DNA of 64,000 bases. Origin: JACVRM01 sp963755085 (GTDB taxonomy: Bacteria > Actinomycetota > Thermoleophilia > Gaiellales > Gaiellaceae). Within the stretch, counting starts at the first letter, position 1. Each line of letters starts with the position of its first letter. Below are positions 34,201 through 42,998 of the stretch, in pieces. The notes below the pieces were generated by a model. The model was not told where the DNA came from and did no database searches. It saw only the letters and a list, made by a program, of their open reading frames with translations. The position numbers and the translations under genes were made by a program. The DNA lies in assembly GCA_963755085.1 (NCBI GenBank), contig CAVWIN010000014.1, forward strand, positions 372,001 through 436,000. The letters run 5' to 3'.

Positions 34201-35099
34201 CCGGCCTCGCGCAACCGCTCGGCCGCGACTTCCGGTGCGAGCGAGTTGATCCAGATCCCGGCGCCGAGCTCCAGGCTCGCGATCGCCGACACCCGCGGCA
34301 GCACCTCCAGGTGCCAGTGGCCCTCGCCGCCGAACGGCGCCGTGTGCAGCCAGGCGTTCGTCGGCAGCGGGCCCTCGACCGCCGCGATCCGCTGCTCGCC
34401 GCTAGCGAGCAGCCCCAGGGCGGCGGTGAGCGCACGCGGGTCGGCGAACGCGTCGCCGGTGTGCTCCTCGGGCGTGATCAAGAGCTCGTATGCGCCGCGG
34501 GCCGCGAACGGCGCGACCAGCAGCACGCCGTCCCGCTCGGCGATGCGCTCGCTGGTGGCAAGCAGCGCGCAGACGGGACATTCCCCGGCGGGCTCGGCGT
34601 GCACGAGCGGCGGCGGCTCCGGCAGCCACACGAGCTGTGAGTGCGTGTGCGCGAGGCTGCCGCCGGCGGCCCGGCCCTCGTTCACGACGGCCTGGAGGTA
34701 GTCGAATCCTGCGGCCCGGGCGGCCTTCGCGCGCGCCAGCCAGGCCCCGGCGACGTCGTCCACCTCGGTCGCGGTGAGCTCGCCGAACATGCGCACGTGG
34801 CGGGGGGTGTGGATCACGACCTCGTGGTGCTCGAAGGCCGGGTACTTGTTCGGCACGACGCGCACCGTCCACCCGGGCGTGTTCGGCTCGCGCCCAGGCG
34901 GGCCGATCGCGAACGTCTCCGGCGGCGTCTGCTCCTCGCGGCCGGCGCAGAACGGGCAGTCGTCGCGCTCCTCCTGCGTCTCCGGCTCGAGCGTCTGGTG
35001 CTGAGCCCCAGGGCGGTCGGACCGCCACGGGGCGAGCGCCACCCAGCGGCCCGACAACGGATCCCGGCGAAGCTCCGGGACCCGGGTCTCCTGGCTCAG
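34197..35099 (-). CDS. galT: Galactose-1-phosphate uridylyltransferase (GalT-like, CTG start proposed)
   Basis: 300 aa. Features: RRDPLSGRWVALAP at the N-terminus, zinc-ligand pair CPFC, RVVPNKYPAFE, and the HIT-like active-site LAHTHSQLVW (HxHxQ). The enzyme swaps UMP between UDP-glucose and galactose-1-phosphate in the Leloir pathway. No ATG, GTG or TTG lies near the N-terminus; a CTG at 35,099 overlaps the SPFH stop (CTGA) with GAGGAG five bases upstream, and I take it as the start. No galK or galE is nearby, so a related nucleotidyltransferase activity is possible. Confidence 0.82.
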   Translation of the reverse strand: MSQETRVPELRRDPLSGRWVALAPWRSDRPGAQHQTLEPETQEERDDCPFCAGREEQTPPETFAIGPPGREPNTPGWTVRVVPNKYPAFEHHEVVIHTPRHVRMFGELTATEVDDVAGAWLARAKAARAAGFDYLQAVVNEGRAAGGSLAHTHSQLVWLPEPPPLVHAEPAGECPVCALLATSERIAERDGVLLVAPFAARGAYELLITPEEHTGDAFADPRALTAALGLLASGEQRIAAVEGPLPTNAWLHTAPFGGEGHWHLEVLPRVSAIASLELGAGIWINSLAPEVAAERLREAG

Positions 35100-35866
35100 C
35101 TCGGCTCCTCGTTGCCGCGCGCGATGAAGCTGTTGATGAGGTCGAGCGGCACCGGGAAGATGATCGTGTTGTTCGCCTGGCCGCCCAGCTCGAGCAGCGT
35201 CTGGAGCGACCGGAGCTGCAGCGCGATCGGTTGCGTCGACATCACCTCGGCCGCCTCGCGTAGCCGCTCGGACGCCTGGAACTCGCCCTCGGCGTTGATT
35301 ACCTTCGCGCGCCGCTCGCGCTCGGCCTCCGCCTGGCGGGCCATCGCGCGCTGCATGCCGCTCGGGATCTCGACGTCCTTGACCTCGACGATCGACACCT
35401 TGATGCCCCACGGGGCGGTTGCCTCGTCGATGATCTTCTGGAGGATCTCGTTGATCTTCTCGCGCTCCGACAGCAGCTCGTCGAGCACGTGCTGGCCGAG
35501 CACCGACCGCAGCGTGGTCTGCGAGATCTGCGAGGTCGCGTTCATGAAGTTCTCGATCTGTACGACCGACTTCTCGGGATCGATGATCCGGAAGTAGGCG
35601 ACGGCGTTCACGCGGACCGGCACGTTGTCCTTCGTGATCACCTCCTGCGGCGGCACGTTCAGCGTGACCGTGCGCAGGTCGACCTTGACCATCTTGTCCA
35701 CGATCGGGATGAGCAGGAAGAGGCCCGGCCCCTTCGGCGGCGACTTCAGCCGCCCGAGCCGGAAGATCACACCACGCTCGTACTCGCGCGCCACCTTGAC
35801 CGCTGCGCTCAGGAGGAACAGCAGGAAGAGGAGGACGACCGCAACGACGATCAGGGCGGCGATCAC
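35096..35866 (-). CDS. SPFH/band-7 (slipin-type) membrane protein
   Basis: 256 aa from GTG 35,866. One N-terminal membrane helix (about 2-22), then the band-7 domain with REYERGVIFRLGRL, GPGLFLLIPIVDKMVKVDLRT and VQIENFMNATSQISQTTLRSVLG, then a Glu/Arg-rich coiled coil (RAMARQAEAERERRAKVI). Such proteins form oligomeric membrane scaffolds. It follows an NfeD protein by 10 nt; SPFH and NfeD pairs are conserved and act together in membrane quality control. Confidence 0.93.
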   Translation of the reverse strand: MIAALIVVAVVLLFLLFLLSAAVKVAREYERGVIFRLGRLKSPPKGPGLFLLIPIVDKMVKVDLRTVTLNVPPQEVITKDNVPVRVNAVAYFRIIDPEKSVVQIENFMNATSQISQTTLRSVLGQHVLDELLSEREKINEILQKIIDEATAPWGIKVSIVEVKDVEIPSGMQRAMARQAEAERERRAKVINAEGEFQASERLREAAEVMSTQPIALQLRSLQTLLELGGQANNTIIFPVPLDLINSFIARGNEEPS

Positions 35867-35876
35867 GGGCTGAACA

Positions 35877-37187
35877 CTACGCCGCGGGCACCGGCGTGCG
35901 GGCCGGTGTGACGTCCAGCCGCAGATTGTCGCCGACTCCCTCGACGCGAACCTGCTCGCCCATCGCGATCGTCCCGTCGGTGGAGCGGGCCCGCCAGAGC
36001 TCGCCGTGCACGAAGACGATGCCCTCCGGGTCGAGTTGCCGGCGCACGACGCCGATCTCGCCGCGCAGCTCTTCGATGCCGGTCTGCGGCTTGGCGCGCC
36101 GGGCCTGGACGATCTTCGTGATCGCGAACGCGAAGAGAACGGCGATCGTGCCGGCGATCGCAAGCACCACCCAGAGCGACGTGCTGTAGGCAGAGCCCGC
36201 CGGATCGAAGAGCATCAGCGCCCCGACGATGAAGCTGGCCAGCCCCGCCAGGGTCAGGGCTCCATGCGTCGGCAGGTAGAGGTCGGCAACGAAGAACCCG
36301 GCCGCGAGCACCATCAGCAGCACGCCGGCCCAGCTGACGGGCAGGACCTGGAGCCCGAACATCGCGGTGATGAGCGAGATGGCGCCGAACGTCCCGGGGA
36401 AGATCAGGCCGGGGTGGAGGATCTCGATCGTGATCCCCAGCACGCCGAGCGTCATCATCAGGAGGATCAGGTTCGGGTCGATCAGCGTGTCCAGGATTCG
36501 CTTCCAGAGCGACATGTGAACCTGCGTGACCTCCGCGCCCGCCGTGTGCAGGACGATCCCCTTGGGCACGGTCTTGCGGCCGTCGATCTTCTTCAGCAGC
36601 GCTGGCAGTGAGGGCGCGATGACGTCGACGACGTGGCGCTGCAGGGCCTGGTACTCGGTCAGATTCGATGCCCGGGTCACCGCGAGCCTGGCCCACTGCG
36701 CGTTGCGGCCGTGGTTCTTCGCCAGCGTCTGCAGTGACGCCGCGGCGTCGTTGATGATCTTCCGCCGGAGGTCGGATTGGATGTTCCCGCCGCCGACGTC
36801 GATCGGCGTCGAGGAGCCGATGTTCGTCTGCGGTGCCATGGCGAGGATGTCGGCCGCTTGCCCGATCCAGACGCCGGCCGAGGCGGCCCGGGCGCCGGCG
36901 GGTGACACGTAGACGATCACCGGCACCTTTGAGCGGAGCTCGGCCTGATAGATGTCGCGCATCGCGTCTGAGAGGCCGCCCGGAGTGTCGAGCTGGAGCA
37001 CGACCGCCGAGTAGTGGTCCCTGTTCGCACGGTCGATCTGCGACGTCACGTAGTCGGCCGTGACCGGGTTGACGTCGTTCTTGAACTCGACTGCGAGGAC
37101 GCGTGGCCGCGCGGCGGCCGCGTTCGCAGTCACCGCTCCGACGATCACGAGCGAGACGAGAAGTGCCCGCACAAACCGGTTTTTCAC
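35877..37187 (-). CDS. NfeD-type membrane serine protease (ClpP-like domain plus NfeD domain)
   Basis: 436 aa from GTG 37,187. A signal peptide (about 1-25) is followed by a ClpP-class protease domain: VVLQLDTPGGLSDAMRDI, SPAGARAASAGVWI with the nucleophile Ser, and MAPQTNIGSSTP with the Lys position altered. Four to five membrane helices and a C-terminal OB-fold NfeD domain (ELRGEIGVVRRQL to NLRLDV) follow. Homologues cleave the C-terminal tail of partner SPFH proteins, here the next gene. A TAGAAT box at 37,203-37,198 predicts a start only 4 nt before the GTG. Confidence 0.92.
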   Translation of the reverse strand: MKNRFVRALLVSLVIVGAVTANAAAARPRVLAVEFKNDVNPVTADYVTSQIDRANRDHYSAVVLQLDTPGGLSDAMRDIYQAELRSKVPVIVYVSPAGARAASAGVWIGQAADILAMAPQTNIGSSTPIDVGGGNIQSDLRRKIINDAAASLQTLAKNHGRNAQWARLAVTRASNLTEYQALQRHVVDVIAPSLPALLKKIDGRKTVPKGIVLHTAGAEVTQVHMSLWKRILDTLIDPNLILLMMTLGVLGITIEILHPGLIFPGTFGAISLITAMFGLQVLPVSWAGVLLMVLAAGFFVADLYLPTHGALTLAGLASFIVGALMLFDPAGSAYSTSLWVVLAIAGTIAVLFAFAITKIVQARRAKPQTGIEELRGEIGVVRRQLDPEGIVFVHGELWRARSTDGTIAMGEQVRVEGVGDNLRLDVTPARTPVPAA

Positions 37188-37253
37188 CGCTGTAAAGATT
37201 CTAGCTGCGGGCTTGTCGTCGGCGACCCGTGCTGGCACGGTAGGCATCCGCCG
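37188..37253. promoter_or_regulatory. Divergent promoter region between the nfeD-like and amidase genes
   Basis: 66 bp. Minus: TAGAAT at 37,203-37,198 with predicted start 37,191, a 4-nt leader. Plus: TAGGCA at 37,241-37,246 with predicted start 37,253, one base before the ATG. Both genes thus look nearly leaderless. No -35 elements are obvious. Confidence 0.45.
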
Positions 37254-39317
37254 ATGCGAGCCCTCGTCCTCGCCCTCGCAGCCCTGCTCGTCGTTCCCGC
37301 GGTCGCGTGCGCTGCCGGGCCGCACGCCCTCACGCGCGAGCTCGCGCCGGGCGGTCGCGCTTTGCTGACCCGCTCCGCGCCGCTCCGGTTCGATCTCGTC
37401 GGTGTGAGCTCGCGTGGACCGGGGACGGTCGAGTTCCGCGTTCGCGCCGTGCGGGCGTGGAGCGCCTGGCACGATGCACGGCCCGAGCCCGAGGACGCCC
37501 CGGACGGCACGCAGCCCTGGAAGGCTGGCAGCCCCTGGTGGACGGGGCCGGCGACCGCGATCCAGTACCGACTGCACGGGCACGTCACGCGGCTTCGGAC
37601 GACCTTCGTATCGAGCCCGACGCGGCCGCTGCTTCCGGTCCGGCGGTTGACCTACACGGGCGCTCCGAACATCATCCCGCGCCGTGCGTGGGCGGGGGCC
37701 GATACCGGCTATCGGCGCAAGGTGCCCGCCCGCTACGCGCCGGCCGTCCACTTCGCGGTGGTGCATCACACGGCCGGCGCGAGCCCGGCGACGCCGGCGC
37801 AGTCGGCGGCGATGGTGCGCGCGATCGCGATCTACCACGTGTACTCGAACGGCTGGGACGACATCGGTTACAACTTTCTCGTCGACCGCTTCGGCCAGAT
37901 CTTCGAAGGCCGCTACGGCGGCATCGATCGACCGGTGATCGGTGCGCACGCGGAGGGGTTCAACGACGGATCGGTCGGCATCGCGCTGATCGGGACGTAC
38001 AGCTCGGCCTCGCCCTCGGCAGCGGCTCGCGCCGCCCTGGTGCGCCTGCTCGCCTGGCGGCTGGACATCGCCCACGTCGACCCACTCTCACGGGTCACGT
38101 TCGCCTCCGGCGGCAACCCCGAGTACCGCGCCGGCAAGCGCGTGACGCTGCGCGCGATCTCGGGGCACCGCGACACGGGGTTCACCACGTGCCCCGGCGA
38201 CCGCGCGTACGCCCTCCTGCCGAGCATCGCCGCCGCCGTGGCGAAGACCGGCCTCCCGAAGCTGTACGCGCCGCTCGCCGAGGGGAAACCCGGAGGGCTT
38301 GTCCACTTCACCGGCCGCCTCTCCGGCCCGCTTGCGTGGCGCGTCGACGTGGCCGACGCCGAGGGCATCCCGGTGGCAAGCGGCTCCGGCTTCGGAGCGG
38401 CAATCGACTGGACGTGGGACGCGACCGCCATGCCGGCCGGCACGTACCACTGGACGATCAGCGGCCCCTCGGTGCGGCCCGCGTCCGGCTCGTTCAGCGG
38501 GGGCACCGCGACGCTCGCGATCACGGCTGCCGCCTCGCCCGCCGTCGTCTCGCCTGACGGCGACGGCCACGCCGATACCGGGCTTGTCACCTATCGCCTC
38601 GGCCGCGCCTCGACGGTGACCGCGACGGTCGTCGACCCGTTCGGCGACGTCATGTTCACCCTGCCGCAGGGCCGGCAGGCAGCCGGCACGCACACGCTGA
38701 CCTGGCCCGCCGACGCGCTCGCGGACGGCGCCTACTCGGTCATCCTCACCGCGGTGGCCGGCGCGAGCCAGACCACGACGACCGTCAGCGTCAGCGTCAA
38801 CCGCACGCTCGCCCGCCTCGCCGTGCTGCCGGCGTCGATCTCGCCGAACGGCGACGGCGCCGCAGACGCGCTCACGTACTCGTACTCGCTGGCGGCGCCC
38901 GCGGACGTCGTCGTGACCGCGACCCGGCGCGGCGATCCGCCGGTGACTCTCGTCGCGGCCTCGCTCCCAGCCGGCGACGCGGTCGCCACCTGGGCGGCCA
39001 CGGACGCCGCCGGGATGTCCGTCCCCGATGGCACTTACACGCTCGCGGTCCGTGCGACGAACGGCGTGGGCACGGTCACCCAGAGCGCGTCGGTCGTCGT
39101 CGACACGGTGGCTCCGGTGCTGCAGCTCGTGAGCAGCAGCCCGCTCCGTATCCGCTCGAGTGAGGACGCGACGCTGACCTTCACCGCGGCCGGACGAACC
39201 GTTACCGCCCGCGCTCGGGCCGGTGTCACGCGCAACGTCAGCGTGCAGGGCTCGCCGCTCGTGGTCGTTGCGACCGATGCGGCGGGGAATCGCAGCACTC
39301 AGTTAGCTCTGCGCTAG
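37254..39317 (+). CDS. Secreted PGRP-type N-acetylmuramoyl-L-alanine amidase with FlgD-like Ig repeats
   Basis: 687 aa. Signal peptide (about 1-20), an N-terminal beta domain, then a PGRP/amidase_2 domain (about 140-340) with zinc ligands in FAVVHHTAG and ISGHRDTGFTTCPG, and YNFLVDRFGQIFEGR. Two FlgD-type Ig modules follow, marked by SPDGDGHADTG and SPNGDGAADALTY, and a final Ig-like domain to the end. It probably cleaves the amide between muramic acid and stem peptide in the wall. The modular tail suggests surface retention. It is the only evident wall hydrolase here; the last 15 bp overlap birA. Confidence 0.9.
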   Translation: MRALVLALAALLVVPAVACAAGPHALTRELAPGGRALLTRSAPLRFDLVGVSSRGPGTVEFRVRAVRAWSAWHDARPEPEDAPDGTQPWKAGSPWWTGPATAIQYRLHGHVTRLRTTFVSSPTRPLLPVRRLTYTGAPNIIPRRAWAGADTGYRRKVPARYAPAVHFAVVHHTAGASPATPAQSAAMVRAIAIYHVYSNGWDDIGYNFLVDRFGQIFEGRYGGIDRPVIGAHAEGFNDGSVGIALIGTYSSASPSAAARAALVRLLAWRLDIAHVDPLSRVTFASGGNPEYRAGKRVTLRAISGHRDTGFTTCPGDRAYALLPSIAAAVAKTGLPKLYAPLAEGKPGGLVHFTGRLSGPLAWRVDVADAEGIPVASGSGFGAAIDWTWDATAMPAGTYHWTISGPSVRPASGSFSGGTATLAITAAASPAVVSPDGDGHADTGLVTYRLGRASTVTATVVDPFGDVMFTLPQGRQAAGTHTLTWPADALADGAYSVILTAVAGASQTTTTVSVSVNRTLARLAVLPASISPNGDGAADALTYSYSLAAPADVVVTATRRGDPPVTLVAASLPAGDAVATWAATDAAGMSVPDGTYTLAVRATNGVGTVTQSASVVVDTVAPVLQLVSSSPLRIRSSEDATLTFTAAGRTVTARARAGVTRNVSVQGSPLVVVATDAAGNRSTQLALR

Positions 39318-39866
39318 CCAGTCGTCGTACCGCCGCTCGAGCGCCGCGAGAATCTCCGCGAGCAGCGCCCCGCGGTCGTGCGCTACGCCGGTCTCGACCA
39401 GCAGCGACGTCGGCGGCACCACGGTCTCGGCCGGCAGCGCGCCCGCCGGCATGTTGACGTTCACGCCGATCCCCAGCACGACGCGGTCGCCGCGCGCCTC
39501 CCCGAGCGCCCCTGCGATCTTGCGGCCGCGCACCAGGACGTCGTTCGGGTACTTGATCGCCGAAGCGACGCCGAGCGAATCCGCGACCGCGCGTGCCGCG
39601 ACCAGCGTGAGAGACGGCAACCGCTCGGTGTCTACCTGCGGCACGAGGGCGAGCGAGAACAGGAGGCTCGTCCCGGCTGCCGCCTCCCACCGCCGGCCGA
39701 GCCGCCCGCGGCCCGCCGTCTGGACGTCCGCGGCGACGACCGTGCCCTCGGTCGCGTCCGCCGGGGCGAGCAGCTGCGTGGACTCGGTCGTCGCGACGAA
39801 GGTGTAGGGCTGTCCCAGCCGCCCGCGGAGACGCGGCACGACCGCCTCCGGGTCGAGGTCGCCCAT
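39303..39866 (-). CDS. birA: Biotin--[acetyl-CoA carboxylase] ligase (monofunctional)
   Basis: 187 aa. The catalytic core has the adenylate loop GRGRLGRRWEA, the lysine motif AIKYPNDVLV and GIGVNVNMP. There is no N-terminal helix-turn-helix and no C-terminal SH3-like domain, so it is a short ligase without repressor function. It biotinylates the carboxyl-carrier protein of acetyl-CoA carboxylase, which fits its place beside the fab and acc genes. The ATG is in exact leaderless register with TAGTGT (39,878-39,873). Confidence 0.92.
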   Translation of the reverse strand: MGDLDPEAVVPRLRGRLGQPYTFVATTESTQLLAPADATEGTVVAADVQTAGRGRLGRRWEAAAGTSLLFSLALVPQVDTERLPSLTLVAARAVADSLGVASAIKYPNDVLVRGRKIAGALGEARGDRVVLGIGVNVNMPAGALPAETVVPPTSLLVETGVAHDRGALLAEILAALERRYDDWLAQS

Positions 39867-39886
39867 CGGTCTACACTAGGCGCCTC
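39867..39886. promoter_or_regulatory. 20-bp divergent promoter between birA and the fab operon
   Basis: Minus: TAGTGT (39,878-39,873) places +1 on the A of the birA ATG. Plus: TACACT (39,872-39,877) places +1 at 39,884, three bases before the fabZ GTG. The two -10 boxes overlap almost completely, so the two transcripts should compete for polymerase. Confidence 0.55.
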
Positions 39887-40327
39887 GTGGGCCTGGGACG
39901 TAGCGAGATCGAGGCGATCCTGCCCCACCGACCCCCCTTCCTCCTCATCGATGAGGTCGTCGAGCTCGAGCCGGGGAGCCGCGTGGTGGCGCGCAAGCAT
40001 GTCCGCGAGGACGAGTTCTGGACGGCCGGGCACTTCCCCGGCCGGCCGGTCATGCCGGGCGTGCTGATCGTCGAGGCGATGGCGCAGACCGGCGCCGTCG
40101 CCGTCCTCAGCGAGGAGGAGAACCGCGGCCGCATCGCCTTCTTCGCCGGCATCGACGGCGTGCGCTTCAAGCGCATCGTCGAGCCGGGCGACGAGCTCGA
40201 GCTCGAGTGCCACCTGGAGCGCATCCGCGGGCCGATCGGCCGCGGCCGCGCGACCGCCAAAGTCGACGGGAAGCTCGCCGCCCGCGGCATCCTGACGTTC
40301 GCAGTGGAGAGAGAGGTAGGACGGTGA
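39887..40327 (+). CDS. fabZ: 3-hydroxyacyl-ACP dehydratase FabZ
   Basis: 146 aa from GTG. Hot-dog fold with ILPHRPPFLLIDEVVELEPG and the active-site histidine in AGHFPGRPVMPGVLIVEAMAQ. It removes water from 3-hydroxyacyl-ACP in each elongation cycle of type II fatty acid synthesis. First gene of a tightly coupled run in which each stop overlaps the next start through fabG. Confidence 0.95.
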   Translation: MGLGRSEIEAILPHRPPFLLIDEVVELEPGSRVVARKHVREDEFWTAGHFPGRPVMPGVLIVEAMAQTGAVAVLSEEENRGRIAFFAGIDGVRFKRIVEPGDELELECHLERIRGPIGRGRATAKVDGKLAARGILTFAVEREVGR

Positions 40328-41340
40328 TCGCCAAGGCAAACGGACAGCGGCCCGTCTCGATCACCGGCTTCGGCTGCCACGTCCCGGAGCGCGTGATCAC
40401 CAATGAGGAGCTGTCTGCCATGGTCGACACCTCGGACGAGTGGATCATGGAGCGCACGGGAATCCGCCAGCGGCACGTCGCGGCTCCGGGCGAGGCGCTC
40501 TCCGACCTCTGCCTCCCCGCAGTGCGGGACGCGCTCGAGCAGGCGTGCGTGGAGGCGAAAGACATCGACCTGATCATCGTGGCCACGATCACGCCGGACA
40601 TGGCGTTCCCCTCGACCGGCGCGCTGCTCGCCGACCAGATCGGCGCGCGCGACGCCGCTGCGTACGACCTTTCGGCCGGGTGCACCGGCTTCATGTACGC
40701 CCTCGCCCAGGCGTACGGGATGCTCGCGGGTGGGCTTTCCGAGCGTGCGCTCGTCGTCGGCGGCGACGTGCTCTCGCGGATCATCGACTGGCACGACCGC
40801 TCGACCTGCGTTCTCTTCGGCGACGGCGCCGGGGCGGTCGTGCTCGAGCACGTCGACGAGGGCGGCTTCCTCGGCTTCGAGCTCGGCGCCGAAGGTTCCG
40901 GCGGCGTCCACCTCTACCTGCCGGCCGGCGGGTCGCGGGAGCCGACGACGCCCGAGTCGGTGGCGGCGGGCGACCACTTTGTGCGCATGAACGGCCGCGA
41001 GGTGTTCAAGTTCGCCACGCGCGTGCTCGTCTCGTCGGCGCACGACATCCTCGACGAGTGCGGGGTCACGATCGACGACGTCGACGTCTACATCCCGCAC
41101 CAGGCGAACGTGCGGATCATCGACCACGCTGCGAAAAAGCTCGGGATCGCGCAGAATCGCGTCGTGGTGAACGTGGATCGCTACGGCAACACCTCGTCGG
41201 GCTCGATCCCGCTCGCCATCGCGGATGCGGTCGCGGATGGCAGGCTTCGGCCCGGCGAGCTCGTACTCATGACGGGTATGGGCGCCGGGCTCACCTGGGG
41301 CTCGGCGCTGATGACGTGGACCTTGAACGGAGGCCGATGA
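40324..41340 (+). CDS. fabH: 3-oxoacyl-ACP synthase III FabH
   Basis: 338 aa from GTG overlapping fabZ (GTGA). Catalytic Cys120 in DLSAGCTGF, His in IPHQANVRI and Asn in DRYGNTSSGS make the full triad. It starts fatty acid synthesis by condensing an acyl-CoA primer with malonyl-ACP. Primer choice (acetyl versus branched) cannot be read from the sequence. Confidence 0.96.
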   Translation: MIAKANGQRPVSITGFGCHVPERVITNEELSAMVDTSDEWIMERTGIRQRHVAAPGEALSDLCLPAVRDALEQACVEAKDIDLIIVATITPDMAFPSTGALLADQIGARDAAAYDLSAGCTGFMYALAQAYGMLAGGLSERALVVGGDVLSRIIDWHDRSTCVLFGDGAGAVVLEHVDEGGFLGFELGAEGSGGVHLYLPAGGSREPTTPESVAAGDHFVRMNGREVFKFATRVLVSSAHDILDECGVTIDDVDVYIPHQANVRIIDHAAKKLGIAQNRVVVNVDRYGNTSSGSIPLAIADAVADGRLRPGELVLMTGMGAGLTWGSALMTWTLNGGR

Positions 41341-42266
41341 GCAAGATTGCGTTCTGTTTCCCCGGGCAGGGTTCCGTGGAGTCCGGCATGGGCCGGGATG
41401 TCGCCGAGGCCGTGCCCGCGGCGATGGAGGTGTACGAGCGCGCCAGCGAGGCGTCGGGGCTCGACCTGCGCCACCTCTGCTTCGAGGCGCCGGTCGAGGA
41501 GCTGACCGAGACCGAGGTGCAGCAGCCCGCCCTCGTCGCGACCAGCCTGGCGATCCTGGCGGCCATCCGCGAGCAGGGCATCGAGCCGGACTTCGTCGTC
41601 GGCCATTCCGTGGGCGAGTTCGCCGCGCTCGCCGCCGTGGACGCGATGACGCTGGAGGAGGCGATCGAGCTCGTGCGCGAGCGCGGCCTCGCGATGGCGG
41701 AGGCGGCGCGTGAGCGGCCCGGGTCGATGGCCGCCGTCCTCGGGCTCGAGGACGAGGTGGTCGAGAACCTCTGCCGCAAGATCCTCGGCGTGTGGCCCGC
41801 GAACTACAACTGCCCCGGGCAGATCGTCGTCTCGGGCGAGGACGGGGCGGTGGAGGAGCTGAGCGCCGAGGCCCAGAGCCTCGGCGCGCGACGAGCCATC
41901 AAGCTGAAGGTGTCGGGGGCCTTCCACAGCCCGCTCGTCGCCAGCGCGGCCAAGCGGCTGCGGCCGGCGATCGAGCGCGTGCCGTTCCGGGAGACGACGC
42001 ACCCGTTCATGTCGACGGTGACGGCGAAGGTCGAGCCGGCGACGAAGCTCGGCACCCTGCTCGTCGACCAGCTGACCGCGCCCGTGCGCTTCACGCAGTC
42101 CGCGGGCGGCCTGATCGGCGAGGGCGTGAAGACGTTCGTCGAGGTCGGCCCCGGCAACGTGCTCTCCGGGCTCGTCAAGCGGATCGATCGCAGCGTGAAG
42201 ACCGTCTCGGTGAACAGCGTCTCCGCGCTGCACCAGCTCGAAGAGAGCCTCTCCAAGACCACGTGA
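41337..42266 (+). CDS. fabD: Malonyl-CoA:ACP transacylase FabD
   Basis: 309 aa, ATG overlapping fabH (ATGA). FCFPGQGSVESGMGRD at the N-terminus, the nucleophile Ser91 in VVGHSVGEFAAL, the partner His in SGAFHSPLV and the C-terminal EVGPGNVLSGLVKRI identify FabD. It loads malonyl groups onto ACP. Coupled to fabG by a 4-nt overlap. Confidence 0.96.
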   Translation: MSKIAFCFPGQGSVESGMGRDVAEAVPAAMEVYERASEASGLDLRHLCFEAPVEELTETEVQQPALVATSLAILAAIREQGIEPDFVVGHSVGEFAALAAVDAMTLEEAIELVRERGLAMAEAARERPGSMAAVLGLEDEVVENLCRKILGVWPANYNCPGQIVVSGEDGAVEELSAEAQSLGARRAIKLKVSGAFHSPLVASAAKRLRPAIERVPFRETTHPFMSTVTAKVEPATKLGTLLVDQLTAPVRFTQSAGGLIGEGVKTFVEVGPGNVLSGLVKRIDRSVKTVSVNSVSALHQLEESLSKTT

Positions 42267-42988
42267 CGTTCGCGTCGCTCGAGGGGCGGACGGCGCTCGT
42301 CACGGGCGGCTCGCGGGGCATCGGACGCGCGATCGCCGAAGAGCTCGCGCGCGCGGGCGCGTCGGTCGTCGTCGGCTACCGATCTGGCGCGGACGAGGCC
42401 GAGGAGGTCGCGTCGGCGATCGGCGGCCGCACCGTCCAGGCCGATATCTCCGATCCGGAGCAGGCGAAGAGCCTGGTCGAGGAGGCGGGCGACCTCGACG
42501 TGCTCGTCAACAACGCTGGGCTCACCCGCGACGGGCTGATCGCGCGCATGCCCGACGAGGACTGGCGTGAGGTCATCGACACCAATCTGGGCGGCGTCTT
42601 CTACACGTGCCGCGCTGCGGCGCGCGGGATGATGCGGAAGCGGTCGGGCTCGATCGTGAACATCTCCAGCATCGTCGGCGTCCACGGCAATCCGGGGCAG
42701 ACGAACTACTCGGCCGCCAAGGCGGGGATCATCGGCTTCACGAAGGCGCTCGCGCGGGAGCTCGGCTCGCGCAACGTGCGCGCCAACGTGATCGCGCCGG
42801 GCTACATCTCGACGCGCCTCACCGAGGTCTTGCCCGAGGAGCTGCAGCAGGCGATGCTGGACAACACGCCTCTCGGTCGGCTTGGGGATCCGGGCGACGT
42901 GGCCGGAGCGGTACGCTTCCTCGCCTCGGACGAGGCTGCCTTCATCACCGGCGAGGTGTTGCTGGTCGATGGCGGCCTGGGCATGTAG
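42263..42988 (+). CDS. fabG: 3-oxoacyl-ACP reductase FabG
   Basis: 241 aa from GTG 42,263 overlapping fabD. SDR fold with cofactor loop TGGSRGIGRAIAEELA, NNAG, the catalytic Ser in NISSIVG, and YxxxK in TNYSAAKAG, then the usual PGYISTRLT and FITGEVLLVDGG. It reduces 3-oxoacyl-ACP with NADPH. The gene order fabZ-H-D-G-F lacks acpP, which normally sits between fabG and fabF. Confidence 0.95.
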   Translation: MTFASLEGRTALVTGGSRGIGRAIAEELARAGASVVVGYRSGADEAEEVASAIGGRTVQADISDPEQAKSLVEEAGDLDVLVNNAGLTRDGLIARMPDEDWREVIDTNLGGVFYTCRAAARGMMRKRSGSIVNISSIVGVHGNPGQTNYSAAKAGIIGFTKALARELGSRNVRANVIAPGYISTRLTEVLPEELQQAMLDNTPLGRLGDPGDVAGAVRFLASDEAAFITGEVLLVDGGLGM

Positions 42989-42998
42989 GGAGAAGCGG

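Noticed and set aside
35877..38075. 732-codon minus-strand frame suggesting a longer NfeD protein
   Set aside because: Sequence upstream of GTG 37,187 is antisense to the amidase and lacks homology; the signal peptide begins at that GTG.
42882..42998. An N-terminally extended FabF
   Set aside because: The extension is the out-of-frame 3' end of fabG; the ATG at 42,999 has a ribosome binding site and matches the family start.
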